Positions 17,357-25,024 of a stretch of 64,000 nt of DNA are shown in pieces. Under the pieces are notes generated by a model. That model did not search any database, was not told where the DNA came from, and saw only the letters and a program-made list of their open reading frames with translations. The position numbers were made by a program, and so were the translations under genes. Source of the stretch: Rubripirellula sp. (GTDB lineage: Bacteria; Planctomycetota; Planctomycetia; Pirellulales; Pirellulaceae); NCBI GenBank assembly GCA_012270065.1, contig JAAXJB010000050.1:2316-66315 (forward strand), given 5' to 3'. The first letter of the stretch is position 1; the number at the start of each line of letters is the position of its first letter.

Positions 17357-18576
17357 TTGATGCGTCCCGGATTGATCCACCTTTGCATGGCTTCAAAATA
17401 AGGTGCTGTAAAGACAGAAGGCACAATTCGATCAAAAGTGCGACGGCACCACCATGCTGGGTCTGGATTGAGATAGATAATATCACCCGCCTGAACCATG
17501 ATGTTCTCATCACGATTGTACCTCGCTTGAATCAGATCGACGCGAATCAACATGGGGTTTCCGTCAGGGCCCGTGCGATGAACCGTCACTGTCGTGGGAG
17601 AGTCGATGGGATCAATGTAGCCAGCCATTGCCACAGCAGTCACAACGTCAACATCGCGATCCTTGGGCAAGGTAAATCCGTTCCCCAAATCCCGATTGTC
17701 TCGACCAAGATTGAATCGCACCAGGCCGTTCGGATTGAGCAGACCCACGACAAAGAATGTTTCCTCGGCGCATTTTTTAACAACCACGACATTCCCGTTC
17801 TCCAACACAACATCGGCCGCCGGAAGTTCGACCGGAAGCGGTGAACGAAGTGGAATCCGGACGACGCTCATGTTTGGGTGCGAGACCTCTTCGGAGGCTG
17901 GCGATACTGCTTCTTTTGCGACTTCCGCTGCTGCTTGATACTGCGCGGGTAAAACATGTTCCGACGCCTGACGTCGGTGCACCGTAATCTCATCCGCCGA
18001 TTCAAGAATCAATCCACCCGCCAGTGCGATCGCATGTGCGATATCGTTCTCGTACTTCGGCAACTCATAAACACCCGGATTGGCAACCTCACCAAGAACC
18101 AGTACTCGGGTCGTCGCTGGCGCAAGCAGCATTACAGAAACCTTGGGATCATCGAGGTAGCCATCTGCATACCAGGAAATCAGCTGTAATCTCGCTTCAG
18201 AAAGGGTTTTGCCTTTTAAGGTCACGCTTCCGATGAGTGGCAGAAGTACGCGTCCCGATTCATCGAGTTCCGCCTGAACAAGGTTGGGTGAGCTTACCCC
18301 CGGCAGATTCTCGGGGACGGGCTGCCCCAAACGCAGCAATCGCGGATTCAAATCAGCGATTTCCACCTGAATCCTGTCTTTGGGTCCCAAGCGATAGGAA
18401 GCGGGCACCGGTTGGGTAAGCATCGCAAAGTTGAGGTCATTACTGAAACGCTTGGTTGGTGTCCGGAATGAATCAGGCAACGTGCTGGCCGGAATCCCGG
18501 GAGATTTCAGTGGCGCGTAGCAACCTACGACAAACACAATGCTCAGCGATACTGCACATGATGAAAATCGAAACAT
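17353..18576 (-). CDS. Wza-like polysaccharide export lipoprotein (SLBB)
   Basis: 407 residues. Lipoprotein signal at residues 1-19, with lipobox VVGC (Cys 19). The polysaccharide export domain starts at YRLGPKDRIQVEI, followed by two SLBB-like folds (VLVLGEVANPGVYELPKY and FFVVGLLNPNGLVRF), and the C-terminal part has VQAGDIIYLNPDP, common to the outer-membrane secretin-like Wza/GfcE family. It probably forms the outer-envelope exit of the EPS system. Its orientation is opposite to the polymerase operon and its promoter should lie in the 18577-19019 gap. Confidence 0.87.
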   Translation of the reverse strand: MFRFSSCAVSLSIVFVVGCYAPLKSPGIPASTLPDSFRTPTKRFSNDLNFAMLTQPVPASYRLGPKDRIQVEIADLNPRLLRLGQPVPENLPGVSSPNLVQAELDESGRVLLPLIGSVTLKGKTLSEARLQLISWYADGYLDDPKVSVMLLAPATTRVLVLGEVANPGVYELPKYENDIAHAIALAGGLILESADEITVHRRQASEHVLPAQYQAAAEVAKEAVSPASEEVSHPNMSVVRIPLRSPLPVELPAADVVLENGNVVVVKKCAEETFFVVGLLNPNGLVRFNLGRDNRDLGNGFTLPKDRDVDVVTAVAMAGYIDPIDSPTTVTVHRTGPDGNPMLIRVDLIQARYNRDENIMVQAGDIIYLNPDPAWWCRRTFDRIVPSVFTAPYFEAMQRWINPGRIN

Positions 18577-19019
18577 CGGTTACCTGCCTCGGAAACTAAC
18601 CTCTCCTTGGTAGATCGGCAGCACATCAGGCACGATTGTTCAAAACCGTAGAAATCCAAACAAACCTCCCATTTTAACATTGAGCACTCCTTTCAATGAT
18701 TCAACCACAAGCCAGACGACAATCAGGATGCAACGCCAGTACTTCGTTTTGCCTCCAAGAACGTAAACAGCCGAATAAACAATCTCCCTTTGCTTGCAAA
18801 TGCTGTCGCGTGGCAAAATCGTCGATAGGTCATCCACGTCAGGTCTGCCCCCTTACCGCACGATCCTTGATCGAGCGAAAACACGCATTCGTTTTCCACT
18901 TCCGGTCTCGCAAACACAGACGCGCCGAGAGGAACCGCCGTCAAAGCGAATTCAGGGGGCAGGTAAAAACCCCACCCAAAGCTTCCGACTTTCATAACGC
19001 GCGACTACAGTAAGAGGTC
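18577..19019. other. Divergent intergenic region between wza-like and HTTM-like genes
   Basis: 443 bases. A 65-codon minus frame (18640-18837) with one hydrophobic segment exists but has no ribosome site or known relative, so it is not called as a gene. The plus gene is preceded by AAGAGGTC close to its ATG. Promoters for both genes are expected here; none is convincing by eye. Confidence 0.35.
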
Positions 19020-20504
19020 ATGCAAGACGCGATCCATGACTCGACGGCCCCAACTGCTACTTCCAAGTCCAGGGTAGATCGTCTTTCGATCTTCACCTTC
19101 CTGTGGGCGTGTCAGGCTCTGGTTCATCAGGAGTTTTATTCCAGTTGGCTGGCTGAAGGAAACGTGCTGGGATGGATTCTCACCTTTGCGGCCATGGCGA
19201 CCATGCTCATGCCGCGTTCACTTTCTTTGTTTGTGTTGATGCTAATCGCGAGCGTCACGTACAACGTGGTGAAGTGGCCTTTCGTGGTGAATCACATTCT
19301 GGTCGAAACCCTGATTAATCTCACGATCCTCACTGCCATCATCTGGACGTTTTCAAGTTCGAAAAAAGATGGTGCGTTCCCCCTGATTCTCAAAGAGACT
19401 CTCAGAGAACAGATTTACGACCGATTTGCGCCGGTCCTGAAAGCGATGATGGTCATCATGTACTACTTTGCTTTCGTTGCGAAACTCAATGTGGACTTCT
19501 TTGACGTTGATCTCAGTTGCGTGTCCTTCATGTACGGAGATCTCGTTCGCCGCATCCCATTCATACCCACGGCTGGGTGGGCGAAGACATCTGCCATCTG
19601 GTCCACGGTCGCAATCGAAGCTGCCATTCCAATTCTGTTGACTTTTCGCCGCACCCGATACGCAGGGGTGGCCATCGGCATGCCATTCCACCTGATGCTG
19701 GGCCTGATTGGACATCGTACGTTCTCCGCCCTGGCATTTGCCTTGTACGGGTTATTCCTGATGGAACCATTGCTGCTCGTCGCCCAAAGACACCTTGCCC
19801 GGGCATCACAACGTCTGAAACGGCAAGGTGATTTTTTCTGGAAGCTGATCCGGTTTTTCACGGTCGCTGGTGTGGTGTTGCTCCTCGCGGCTGATCTATC
19901 AGGAAACTACCGCGCGGGATACGGCCCGTTCCTGATTTATCGTTTTGCATGGGCGTTCTGGATAATTTGGTCATGTGTTATCGCATGCATCTATTTCAAT
20001 GCCATGAATTTGCACTTTCACCAGAGGCATGAGTGGAAACCTCACCATGCAACAGCACGGCCTCAATGGCTTTGGACTATGTGCCTTCTCGTCTGTCTCA
20101 ATGGAAGCTCGCAGTACCTTGGTTTCAAGACAGAAACATGCTTCACCATGTACAGCAATCTCCGCACGGAAGGCGGTATCAACAACCACCTGTTCATACC
20201 GGCATTGCGTCTTGCCAAATATCAAGATGATCTTGTCGAGATCCTGAGCACCGACAATTTGGAATTCCAGCATTTCATTGACCAAAAGCAATACATCACA
20301 TTCTTTGAGTTCAAACGTAAACTTGGTACAAGTGACGACGATCTCTCTGTGACTTACCGGCATCAGGATCGCGTCAAGAATTTCAAGCGATCGCGGGGCG
20401 TTGCAAATGATCAGCAACTCGCTGCAGCACCACCGCTGATTCTACGCAAGCTTCTATTCTTCCGCCCTGTTCCCAAAAGTGATCGATGCCCCTGTCAGCA
20501 CTGA
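19020..20504 (+). CDS. HTTM-like multi-pass membrane protein
   Basis: 494 residues. About nine hydrophobic segments (roughly residues 20-330), including YYFAFVAKLNVDFF and AIEAAIPILLTFRRTRYAGV. The overall plan, and a GMPFHLMLGL helix with His followed by SALAFALYGLFL, resemble the HTTM/vitamin K-dependent gamma-carboxylase-like membrane family, whose bacterial members are of unknown role. A soluble C-terminal domain of about 140 residues starts with WLWTMCLLVCLNGSSQYLG and contains several His/Trp/Tyr residues. AAGAGGTC ribosome site just before the ATG. It lies next to the EPS genes but on its own; function unknown. Confidence 0.55.
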   Translation: MQDAIHDSTAPTATSKSRVDRLSIFTFLWACQALVHQEFYSSWLAEGNVLGWILTFAAMATMLMPRSLSLFVLMLIASVTYNVVKWPFVVNHILVETLINLTILTAIIWTFSSSKKDGAFPLILKETLREQIYDRFAPVLKAMMVIMYYFAFVAKLNVDFFDVDLSCVSFMYGDLVRRIPFIPTAGWAKTSAIWSTVAIEAAIPILLTFRRTRYAGVAIGMPFHLMLGLIGHRTFSALAFALYGLFLMEPLLLVAQRHLARASQRLKRQGDFFWKLIRFFTVAGVVLLLAADLSGNYRAGYGPFLIYRFAWAFWIIWSCVIACIYFNAMNLHFHQRHEWKPHHATARPQWLWTMCLLVCLNGSSQYLGFKTETCFTMYSNLRTEGGINNHLFIPALRLAKYQDDLVEILSTDNLEFQHFIDQKQYITFFEFKRKLGTSDDDLSVTYRHQDRVKNFKRSRGVANDQQLAAAPPLILRKLLFFRPVPKSDRCPCQH

Positions 20505-20815
20505 AAAAATGGCGGCACCCACAAGAATCCATCCAATTCCACAATTTCCGATCGTTCAGCAGTCTGTCGGACATCATGTGTATCACCGTTGCATGAGTTG
20601 CACAGGACTGCGGGTGGAAAGCTGGAAAATACATGCCACGGCCTTCGAATCACGTGGTCGAGGACAAAGCGGTCACGCCCCAACCTAAGGCAGCTTCCTT
20701 CCCCCCAACCTCAGTGTGGCAAATCGCCCAATGGATTGAATGATTGACAGGATCCGCTAAGTTCGCTGTCCTGCTTCAGACAGAAACTCGTAACTGACCA
20801 TCTTTTGAGGATCCC
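20505..20815. other. Intergenic region upstream of the small secreted protein
   Basis: 311 bases between two plus-strand genes. No gene recognised and no strong terminator for the membrane protein. A perfect TTGACA (20744-20749) lies about 65 bases before the next ATG and is listed separately as a weak promoter. Confidence 0.35.
20744..20772 (+). promoter_or_regulatory. Weak sigma70-like promoter candidate
   Basis: TTGACA at 20744-20749 is a perfect -35 box. At a 17-base spacing the -10 position reads TGTCCT, only half matching TATAAT. The same segment has a GACAG ... CTGTC inverted repeat. The predicted transcript would have a leader of roughly 35 bases. Confidence 0.25.
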
Positions 20816-21283
20816 ATGAAATTCATTCCCACCCTGATCGTTGCTCTGCTCATCTCCAATGTTGCGTTTGCACAGGAAAAGAAGCCAAACCAGAAGAAGG
20901 GCTCCGAGATCAAGAAGTTCATCAACGCTTATGTTTCGGCTTTCAACCAGGAAGACGCTGAAAAAGTGCAGGCCTGTTTTCATTTCCCTCACTCAACGCT
21001 CAACCAGGAACAGGAATTCACCGTCGTGAACGACGCAAGTGAACTGGAGCTCGAGTCCTTCTGGAACCTCATCAAAACCGACTTCAACTGGAAATCCAAC
21101 AAGGTCAAAAAGATTCAGGTATTCGCGTCAACAGAAGACACGGCGATGGTCGGCCTGACCATGGAGGGCATGAACGGGGACGGAAAGGCGTTCACCATTG
21201 CGAAGGGTTTTCTGGGCCTGTCAAAACAGGGTGGCAAATGGGGTTTCAGTCAGGTTTCGTGGTACTTCACACCGGTGGAGTGA
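20816..21283 (+). CDS. Small secreted protein, NTF2/SnoaL-like
   Basis: 155 residues with a clear Sec signal peptide (MKFIPTLIVALLISNVAFA, cleaved before QEKK). After a Lys-rich linker, residues 35-150 look like an NTF2/DUF4440-type cone fold: helix with IKKFINAYVSAFNQEDAEKV, then HFPHSTLNQEQEFTVV and strands ending GFLGLSKQGGKWGFSQVSW. Such small secreted proteins often have unknown binding roles. GAGGATCCC ribosome site. It converges on the kinase gene, leaving 33 bases between stops. Confidence 0.55.
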   Translation: MKFIPTLIVALLISNVAFAQEKKPNQKKGSEIKKFINAYVSAFNQEDAEKVQACFHFPHSTLNQEQEFTVVNDASELELESFWNLIKTDFNWKSNKVKKIQVFASTEDTAMVGLTMEGMNGDGKAFTIAKGFLGLSKQGGKWGFSQVSWYFTPVE

Positions 21284-21316
21284 ACTGCAACGGAACCAAA
21301 CACGCATGCTTTCGTA

Positions 21317-23374
21317 TCAGTCGTTCATTGCTCTGCCACAGGCATGTTCCAGCCTGACCACGAGTTCGGCAAGTGCGACTGGTGCCGGACCTTGTTTCCA
21401 CGACTGCAGGCAATCCCGAATCTGACGCATGACGGTTTCCACAGCGTCACTGTCAAGCTGGTCACTTTCCACGAAATGCAATCCACCCCAATACAGTTTT
21501 TCAAAGGCATGGCGATGCTGTTCGGCATCACTCACGCTGCTCGCAGTGGCGATTGCCTTCGATATCCGGATTGCACGTTCATAAAGGTCGGATGCAACCA
21601 ACTGTCGCTCGAGATCACGGACAAAATCGGATGCAGGCCCGCTGTCTCGCCCACGTCCCCCATTGACTGACAAATTGTCATCACAGTGGGATTCCCACGC
21701 CAGGCGGCATTGCCGAGAAAGTTCCAGAACAGCCGCATTCAGTTCGCCTGGTCGTTTTCCGTCATTTGCCCATGCAATCAGATGACGACGAATTGCTTCC
21801 TGGGCCTGCGAGATTCTGCTGTTGGTGATCAGTTGCTCGCTTGAATCAAATCTTGCGTAGGCGGCTTTCGCAGTTTCACTATCGTACGATGCAGCAATGT
21901 CGCCACCGATGGAACAAGTCCGCAAATACATTTTCAAATAGGAATGAATGCTCTGTCGCAGCAGTTGCGTTTGCGTCTGAAGTTCCTTCGTTTGATTCTC
22001 CAAAAGATTCGCCTGTGTTTCCAATTGCGAAGACTGCTGAATGGCTTTTGCCTCGGCGCGTCTGGCTCGATCCTCGTTTCGCTCGGCAAGAAGTTTCTGC
22101 TGCTTGACCTGTTCAACATTTTCCAGAGCCTTGAGATGATTTTGTTCTGCTCTTTTCGCATTCCTGTCGGAAGCGATCGCATTCTGATTGGAACGTATCG
22201 CGAAATAACAGGAAACGCATGTCCCCAGAAGCAAAACGACCACCACCGCGGTGATGAGTGTCGCGACTGTGGGATTGTGGCGACACCACCGACGCCCACG
22301 TTCAACACGGCCAATGGGTCGAGCATGAATAGGCTGGCCAAGTAAAAAACGCTCGCACTCAGCCGCGACCTCAGCGGCCGTTGAATAGCGCGCACGCGGG
22401 CTCTTTTCGAGACACTTCATGCAAATTGTTTCAAGATCAAGTTCAATGCCAGAATTCAATCGTCTCGGTGGCACCGGATCATCGTTGATGACCTGCATCA
22501 CCGTCGCAATGGATGAATCCGCCCGAAACGGTGGGCGGCCGGTCAACATGGCGTACAACAAACCACCGAGGGCATAGACATCGCTTCTGCGATCCACTTT
22601 GTCGTTATCGCCGGTCGCCTGTTCTGGCGGCATATAACTTGGTGTCCCGATAATCTGCCCTGTTGCCGTATGCTTTGAATCACTGGCAATCCGCTTCGCC
22701 AGACCGAAGTCCGAGATTCGAGGTTGATTTGCCGAGTCGATCAGAACATTGGATGGTTTCAAATCACGATGCAAAATGCCCTGCCCATGTGCCACCTCGA
22801 TCGACTCTGCAATTGACTTCAGATACCGAGCCGCACGTTCCCCGGAGAGCGAGGTATCACGGATGAGTTCATCCAGGTTCGGTCCTTCGACAAAATCCAT
22901 CGAGAAGAAATGCCGCCCGCCGGCTTCTGCCACTTCATGTATCGCAACGATACCCGGATGAGACAGTTTTGCAGCCGCCTGAGCCTCAGTATGGAAACGA
23001 TCAACGTCTTCTCTCGTTGCATTCACACCAGCCCGCATGGTTTTGATCGCGACCGTGCGATCAAGTTTGATCTGACGAGCCTTGTAGACGACGCCCATTC
23101 CGCCAGAGCCAATCTCATCGAGAAGCTCATAACCCGGGACAGAAAAACCCGGTAGTGTGCAATCCTGTTCGCCGCCACGATTCTGTTCACTGTCGAGTAC
23201 TGTCGACGTGTCGAAAACACTGTCCATGTCCCTGAGCATGGCAACCCGCCGGGCAAGTTCGTCGGCCAGTTCAGGACAATCGGCACACAATACCTCAGGT
23301 GACGGCGGATCACCGCCTTCGGCAAGTTCCTCCCAGCGAAACAGCAAGTCATCCAACTGCACTTCGATCGACAT
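21317..23374 (-). CDS. Membrane Ser/Thr protein kinase (PknB-type catalytic domain)
   Basis: 685 residues. A short acidic N-terminal part (with C30 and C33), then a complete Hanks-type kinase domain (about 80-345): GSGGMG glycine loop, K111 in VAIKTM, HRDLKPSN with D204, DFG (D222) and the GTPSYMPPEQ activation segment. One membrane helix follows at about 370-393, then a coiled-coil (about 395-470) and an unassigned C-terminal domain of about 210 residues instead of the WD40/TPR modules many planctomycete kinases carry. Cytoplasmic kinase, extracytoplasmic sensor by topology. Lies 18 bases downstream of the ECF sigma gene, a common planctomycete pairing, so it likely tunes that sigma factor. 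Confidence 0.9.
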   Translation of the reverse strand: MSIEVQLDDLLFRWEELAEGGDPPSPEVLCADCPELADELARRVAMLRDMDSVFDTSTVLDSEQNRGGEQDCTLPGFSVPGYELLDEIGSGGMGVVYKARQIKLDRTVAIKTMRAGVNATREDVDRFHTEAQAAAKLSHPGIVAIHEVAEAGGRHFFSMDFVEGPNLDELIRDTSLSGERAARYLKSIAESIEVAHGQGILHRDLKPSNVLIDSANQPRISDFGLAKRIASDSKHTATGQIIGTPSYMPPEQATGDNDKVDRRSDVYALGGLLYAMLTGRPPFRADSSIATVMQVINDDPVPPRRLNSGIELDLETICMKCLEKSPRARYSTAAEVAAECERFLLGQPIHARPIGRVERGRRWCRHNPTVATLITAVVVVLLLGTCVSCYFAIRSNQNAIASDRNAKRAEQNHLKALENVEQVKQQKLLAERNEDRARRAEAKAIQQSSQLETQANLLENQTKELQTQTQLLRQSIHSYLKMYLRTCSIGGDIAASYDSETAKAAYARFDSSEQLITNSRISQAQEAIRRHLIAWANDGKRPGELNAAVLELSRQCRLAWESHCDDNLSVNGGRGRDSGPASDFVRDLERQLVASDLYERAIRISKAIATASSVSDAEQHRHAFEKLYWGGLHFVESDQLDSDAVETVMRQIRDCLQSWKQGPAPVALAELVVRLEHACGRAMND

Positions 23375-23392
23375 TTTGCATCACTCCGATTA

Positions 23393-24010
23393 TCAAATCC
23401 GGTCGTTACAAACCTCGTGCAACTTGAGCCGCACTTTCTGCCAACGCCGCTTCAAGGTACGGAGCGGCATCTGCAAAACCTCCGCAGCCTGTGGCTGAGT
23501 CAGCCCCTGATACCACAACAACTCACACACCTCGCGTTCTTCATCAGGCAATTTTTCTATCAGCATGTGCAACTCGGTCCACGAAGCCAGACGATCCGGT
23601 GCATTTGAACGATCCGATGCCTCAAGCCCCACAGACCTGCTTTCCCGCCGAGTAACATGCGCACTTTCCAAAGTGTGTGCCTGACCGTTTGCACCGCCGT
23701 AATGCCGCGCCATGTCAAGCAATTCGCGACGAATCTGGATGGCAGCCAATGCATAGAAGTGCCGCACCGAATCCGGCTTGACGTCTTGCAGAGCTCTCAC
23801 CAGTCGCACCGCTCCATTTTGAAAAACATCGTCCGTCTGTTCCCAACGACGGACAGTGGGAAAGTCGACGAGCATCTTGCGGGCCAGTCGCTCGAGTCGC
23901 TCACAACAGTGCTGAAACAACTGCTCGCGCGAAGCTTCATCCCCTGCATTTGCCTGCACCAGCAAACGCTGCGTCACATCGGTGGTGTCGGTCGAAGATT
24001 TTTCAGCCAT
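23393..24010 (-). CDS. ECF-type sigma factor (Rhodopirellula-type)
   Basis: 205 residues. Sigma region 2 is seen at about 55-80 (WEQTDDVFQNGAVRLVRAL) and region 4 at about 150-200 (LPDEEREVCELLWYQGLTQ, followed by QAAEVLQMPLRTLKRRWQKV, a helix-turn-helix). There is no region 3 and no C-terminal extension. It forms an operon with the Ser/Thr kinase. No anti-sigma factor is visible, as usual for ECF/kinase pairs in this phylum, so phosphorylation may control it. The start CAT is at 24008-24010, facing the small secreted protein. Confidence 0.87.
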   Translation of the reverse strand: MAEKSSTDTTDVTQRLLVQANAGDEASREQLFQHCCERLERLARKMLVDFPTVRRWEQTDDVFQNGAVRLVRALQDVKPDSVRHFYALAAIQIRRELLDMARHYGGANGQAHTLESAHVTRRESRSVGLEASDRSNAPDRLASWTELHMLIEKLPDEEREVCELLWYQGLTQPQAAEVLQMPLRTLKRRWQKVRLKLHEVCNDRI

Positions 24011-24086
24011 GTATCAATCATAACATCCGGGTTTCACCGCCGACATGTTGAACGTTGCACGACACGGGGAAGTTCCGCAGATAAGA

Positions 24087-24102
24087 ATTTTTTTAAAAAA
24101 AT
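24087..24102. promoter_or_regulatory. Perfect T7/A7 palindrome between divergent genes
   Basis: ATTTTTTTAAAAAAAT is a perfect 16-base palindrome in the 180-base gap between the divergent sigma factor and small secreted protein genes. Its isolation in otherwise GC-balanced DNA suggests intrinsic curvature, an UP-type element or a regulator site. No -10/-35 pair is clear. Confidence 0.35.
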
Positions 24103-24190
24103 GGCCCGCCCTGTCTGTCTGCTCCGCATGGTTGTATAGAGGCAGCCATCTTGGCTGATTCATTGCAACCAACTTGAAAAAGGACGAATC

Positions 24191-24706
24191 ATGAACAAAT
24201 CCCTCTTCAAATTCTGCATGGCAGGCATGACGACCATCATGGCATCCTTTGCCATGGCATCCCTTACCATCGCACAAACGCCCAACGAAGAAAAAAACGG
24301 CGAAACTGTCATCCAGCCAGAAACGCTCACGGTGGAAAAACCAAAGATTGTTTACGAACTTTTCTGCAGCAATTGTCGCAGCCGTTATCACCAAGCCACT
24401 TTCAATCATATCGCCGAGGTCAATGAAGCGGCCAGAAAGGCGAGCGAGAAATGGAGAAACGTTCTTGTGAAATCAACGGACCTTGTCGAGGAGAACCGCG
24501 GTCAATACACAAGCTCGCAGACGATCAGTTATCGTGTCTTCGCAGGGCAGGAACTAAGGTGCGGCAGCATTGCCTGGACACTAAAAAGTGAACATGCGTC
24601 ACGGATGGAAGCAGCCACAGCAGCAAAAGCAATGCAGGATTCAAACGCTCTCTTGCAAGTCGTGCAACATCACTCGCAAGATGTCAAAGTAGCTGCAAAG
24701 AAATAA
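24191..24706 (+). CDS. Secreted small protein with CxxC
   Basis: 171 residues with a Sec signal peptide of about 29 residues (ends SLTIAQ). The mature part opens with KPKIVYELFCSNCRSRYHQA, a CxxC that could bind metal or form a disulfide, followed by a helix-rich body with VEENRGQYTSSQTISY and a Lys-rich C-terminus. No family recognised. AAGGAC ribosome site. It is divergent from the ECF sigma factor, so it may be a target of that regulon. Not enough to assign function. Confidence 0.6.
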   Translation: MNKSLFKFCMAGMTTIMASFAMASLTIAQTPNEEKNGETVIQPETLTVEKPKIVYELFCSNCRSRYHQATFNHIAEVNEAARKASEKWRNVLVKSTDLVEENRGQYTSSQTISYRVFAGQELRCGSIAWTLKSEHASRMEAATAAKAMQDSNALLQVVQHHSQDVKVAAKK

Positions 24707-25024
24707 GCCGCGTGATCCGCAGTGCTGCCCAAGTCAAATGTGAATGAGCAGGAGTCGATTCACATTTGCATCGATCCATCATGCTCTTCCAGTGTTCCTG
24801 AGTTTTCCAGCAACAACCGCTCAAGTCCATGCAATTGAACTCATACGGATCAAAACGCATGAACGCAAAACTCATGAGCAGTGGGTTGTGGGCTGGAGCA
24901 GGGACATGGAGAGCAATGATCGATGAGAGCCGGAAGTTTCCAGATTCAAACAACAATGCCACTTCGCATCAGAGGAAGCACCACGCAAATGATTTGCTGA
25001 TGTCGGCGATTTGGACACATCGGC
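24707..25024. other. Intergenic region between convergent genes
   Basis: 318 bases between the small secreted protein (plus) and gamma-glutamyltransferase (minus). It contains the strong inverted repeat listed separately. Short frames present show no features of a gene. Confidence 0.4.
24735..24768. repeat. 11-bp perfect inverted repeat between convergent genes
   Basis: CAAATGTGAAT (24735-24745) and ATTCACATTTG (24758-24768) are perfect complements separated by 12 bases. It lies 30 bases after the plus-strand gene stop. It lacks a T run on either side, so a classical intrinsic terminator is not certain; it may be a bidirectional transcript end or an mRNA 3' stabiliser. Confidence 0.5.

Noticed and set aside
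18640-18837. 65-codon minus-strand frame with one hydrophobic segment upstream of the wza-like gene
   Set aside because: No ribosome site, no recognisable relative and within an expected promoter region.
20479-20688. 69-codon plus frame overlapping the end of the HTTM-like gene
   Set aside because: No ribosome site or domain.
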